This document shows positions 62,377 through 64,000 of a stretch of 64,000 bases of DNA, piece after piece. Under the pieces are notes generated by a model that saw only the letters and a list, made by a program, of their open reading frames with translations, did no database searches and was not told the DNA's origin. The first letter of the stretch is position 1; every line of letters begins with the position of its first letter. Both the position numbers and the translations under genes were made by a program. The DNA comes from Tragulus kanchil (taxonomy: Eukaryota > Chordata > Mammalia > Artiodactyla > Tragulidae): NCBI GenBank assembly GCA_022376925.1, contig JAIOJX010000030.1:171363298-171427297 (forward strand), in the 5' to 3' direction.

Positions 62377-64000
62377 TTTCTCCAAGGGCAAGAGTTAAAA
62401 GAGAGACTTTTGGGACTTCCCTGGTGGTCCAGTGGGTAGAGACCGCCTTGCAGTGCAGAGAGCACCAGTTTGATCCCTGGCTTGGGAAGATCTCACACGC
62501 CGAGGAGCAGCTGGACCAGTGTGTCCAATTAAGAGCCAGTGCTCTGGAGCTCATGCGCCCAGAGCGGGCGCCCTGCAGTGGGAGAGGTCACTACAGTGGG
62601 AAGCCCACACAGGCCAAAGAATAAAAGATGGAGAAAAATAAAATATAAAAATAAAAGAGGTATGATGGGGGAAAAAATGAAAGGCTTTTGGATGAGGGCA
62701 GATTTTATTTTTCTTACTACTTTTGAATTTATTTTAATATACCTTAAAGATAGAAATTGCATCTTGAATCTACTAGTCTACGGGATTACTTGGGATGACA
62801 CCGAAGCCTGGGATAGAAGAAGACTCAGTATATGTGAGAGACCAAAAAAAGTCTCCTGTGGAGAATCTCTGAATGTGAGATTTTCTTAATCTCACTCTGT
62901 GGCCTCTTGCTTTGAGTAATACATTGAGCAAAAGAGGCATGGATTTTCCTTGACTTGTAATGAGACAAGTTTGCAGGGAAGAATTGGTATTTTAAAGTAA
63001 CTTTGAGAAGAAAAATGCCATCTGTATGACATAGTATTAATAAACTAAGTTGTTTTTTTTTTTTTTTTTCCTTTTTTTCTTCAGTGGTGACGAGCGTTGA
63101 TTCTTCCCCCAGGCATGGTTTTTGATTCACTTAATGGTGAACACGTCCAGGAAGAATCACTTTTATTGTTGCTAACAGCCTGCCTAAGAGTGGAAATTGC
63201 TATTTCTAAGGGGCTAATAGTGCAACCTTGACTGACTGATGGAAAGAGGAGAGTTATAGTGCAGAGTGTTATCTTCATTTACTACTTGTCTTCAGTTTAT
63301 TCCCCCGATTATGGCTCAGTTCTGGGCTCACCATTATGTCCTGGAGGAACAGCTACCAAGAGAATCCGATCTGTTGTCTTTTTTGAGGGCTGTAATATAA
63401 ATAGAGAGAGCATGAGGGATGCTGAGTTCTATTTTGAAGTCTTGTCTGTTTCTAAATGTCTGATTTTGAGTGCGCTGTATGGTTTTTCTCCAAGGGCAAG
63501 AGTTAAAGAGAGACTTTTGGGACTTCCCTGGTGGTCCAGTGGGTAGAGACCGCCTTGCAGTGCAGAGAGCACCAGTTTGATCCCTGGCTTGGGAAGATCT
63601 CACACGCCGAGGAGCAGCTGGACCAGTGTGTCCAATTAAGAGCCAGTGCTCTGGAGCTCATGCGCCCAGAGCGGGCGCCCTGCAGTGGGAGAGGTCACTA
63701 CAGTGGGAAGCCCACACAGGCCAAAGAATAAAAGATGGAGAAAAATAAAATATAAAAATAAAAGAGGTATGATGGGGGAAAAAATGAAAGGCTTTTGGAT
63801 GAGGGCAGATTTTATTTTTCTTACTACTTTTGAATTTATTTTAATATACCTTAAAGATAGAAATTGCATCTTGAATCTACTAGTCTACGGGATTACTTGG
63901 GATGACACCGAAGCCTGGGATAGAAGAAGACTCAGTATATGTGAGAGACCAAAAAAAGTCTCCTGTGGAGAATCTCTGAATGTGAGATTTTCTTAATCTC
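62377..64000. repeat. Tandem duplication D20, offset 1107-1108, cut by window end
   Basis: Copy 1 is 62377-63484, and copy 2 starts at 63485 and runs off the window at a point matching about 62893. The copies differ by one A ('gttaaaagag' against 'gttaaagag'). The join is at a T run before 'ctccaagggcaagag'. The SINE at 62413 is doubled at 63519-63757. Confidence 0.94.
62413..62650 (+). repeat. CHR-like tRNA SINE, divergent subfamily
   Basis: Sense element starting 'gggacttccctggtggtcca' with B-box-like 'gtttgatccctgg'. Its middle is altered ('gccctgcagtgggagaggtc') and its 3' third is shortened to 'aagatggagaaaaataaaat', ending in an A-rich tail without the 'gaccaatagaagtgg' block. It is either an older subfamily or a degraded copy; useful for ordering the family history. 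Confidence 0.85.

Overview
This is non-coding mammalian DNA, almost certainly from a ruminant artiodactyl. The evidence is the repeat content: Bov-tA and Bov-A2 SINEs, ruminant-type L1 3' ends, and many copies of a tRNA-headed SINE related to the cetartiodactyl CHR group. These sit beside ancient mammalian repeats (MIR, MER5A-like, L2-like, an MLT1-like LTR). I find no protein-coding gene, exon, tRNA or rRNA that I can support. The longest open frames lie in SINEs or in unrecognised sequence and have no recognisable protein features.

Two things dominate the window. First, it is broken by 20 direct, head-to-tail duplications. Each repeats a different, unrelated stretch once at an offset of 1,073 to 1,161 bases. 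Second copies begin near 1909, 6873, 8700, 10597, 14794, 18191, 21087, 23367, 25411, 29067, 33775, 39741, 44091, 46211, 48136, 52909, 55773, 57773, 59551 and 63485. The copies are almost identical. They differ mainly in homopolymer length, and the sequence just before most junctions is a corrupted version of what follows the second copy. I read this as unmerged overlaps between neighbouring contigs or reads, an assembly artefact. About 22 kb would be redundant, leaving roughly 42 kb of true locus.

Second, a CHR-like SINE of about 305-330 bases is present at about 14 independent sites, roughly one per 3 kb of non-redundant sequence. Several copies have clear target-site duplications, intact Pol III A and B boxes and TTTA-type tails. 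Its tRNA-type head and middle resemble CHR elements; its 3' third (GATGGATGAAAATAGATAAATG-like, then a C-rich run and a TAAA tail) is not one I recognise from cattle. Bov-A2 copies here look older and fewer. That suggests a ruminant lineage in which this SINE replaced Bov-A as the active family (an early branch such as chevrotains is possible, but this is a guess).

Layout: 1-830, L1 end with SINEs; 830-3.8 kb, duplication D1 and an L2-like relic; 3.8-5.6 kb, SINE cluster; 5.8-11.7 kb, overlapping duplications D2-D4 and a repeat-poor stretch; 12-19 kb, MIR, MER5A, a microsatellite and D5-D6; 19-23 kb, SINEs and several L1 layers; 22-30 kb, D8-D10, SINEs and an L2-like relic; 30-47 kb, mostly repeat-poor with D11-D14; 47-54 kb, a reverse-strand L1 with nested insertions; 54-60 kb, Bov-A pair and D17-D19; 60-64 kb, SINEs, MIR and D20.
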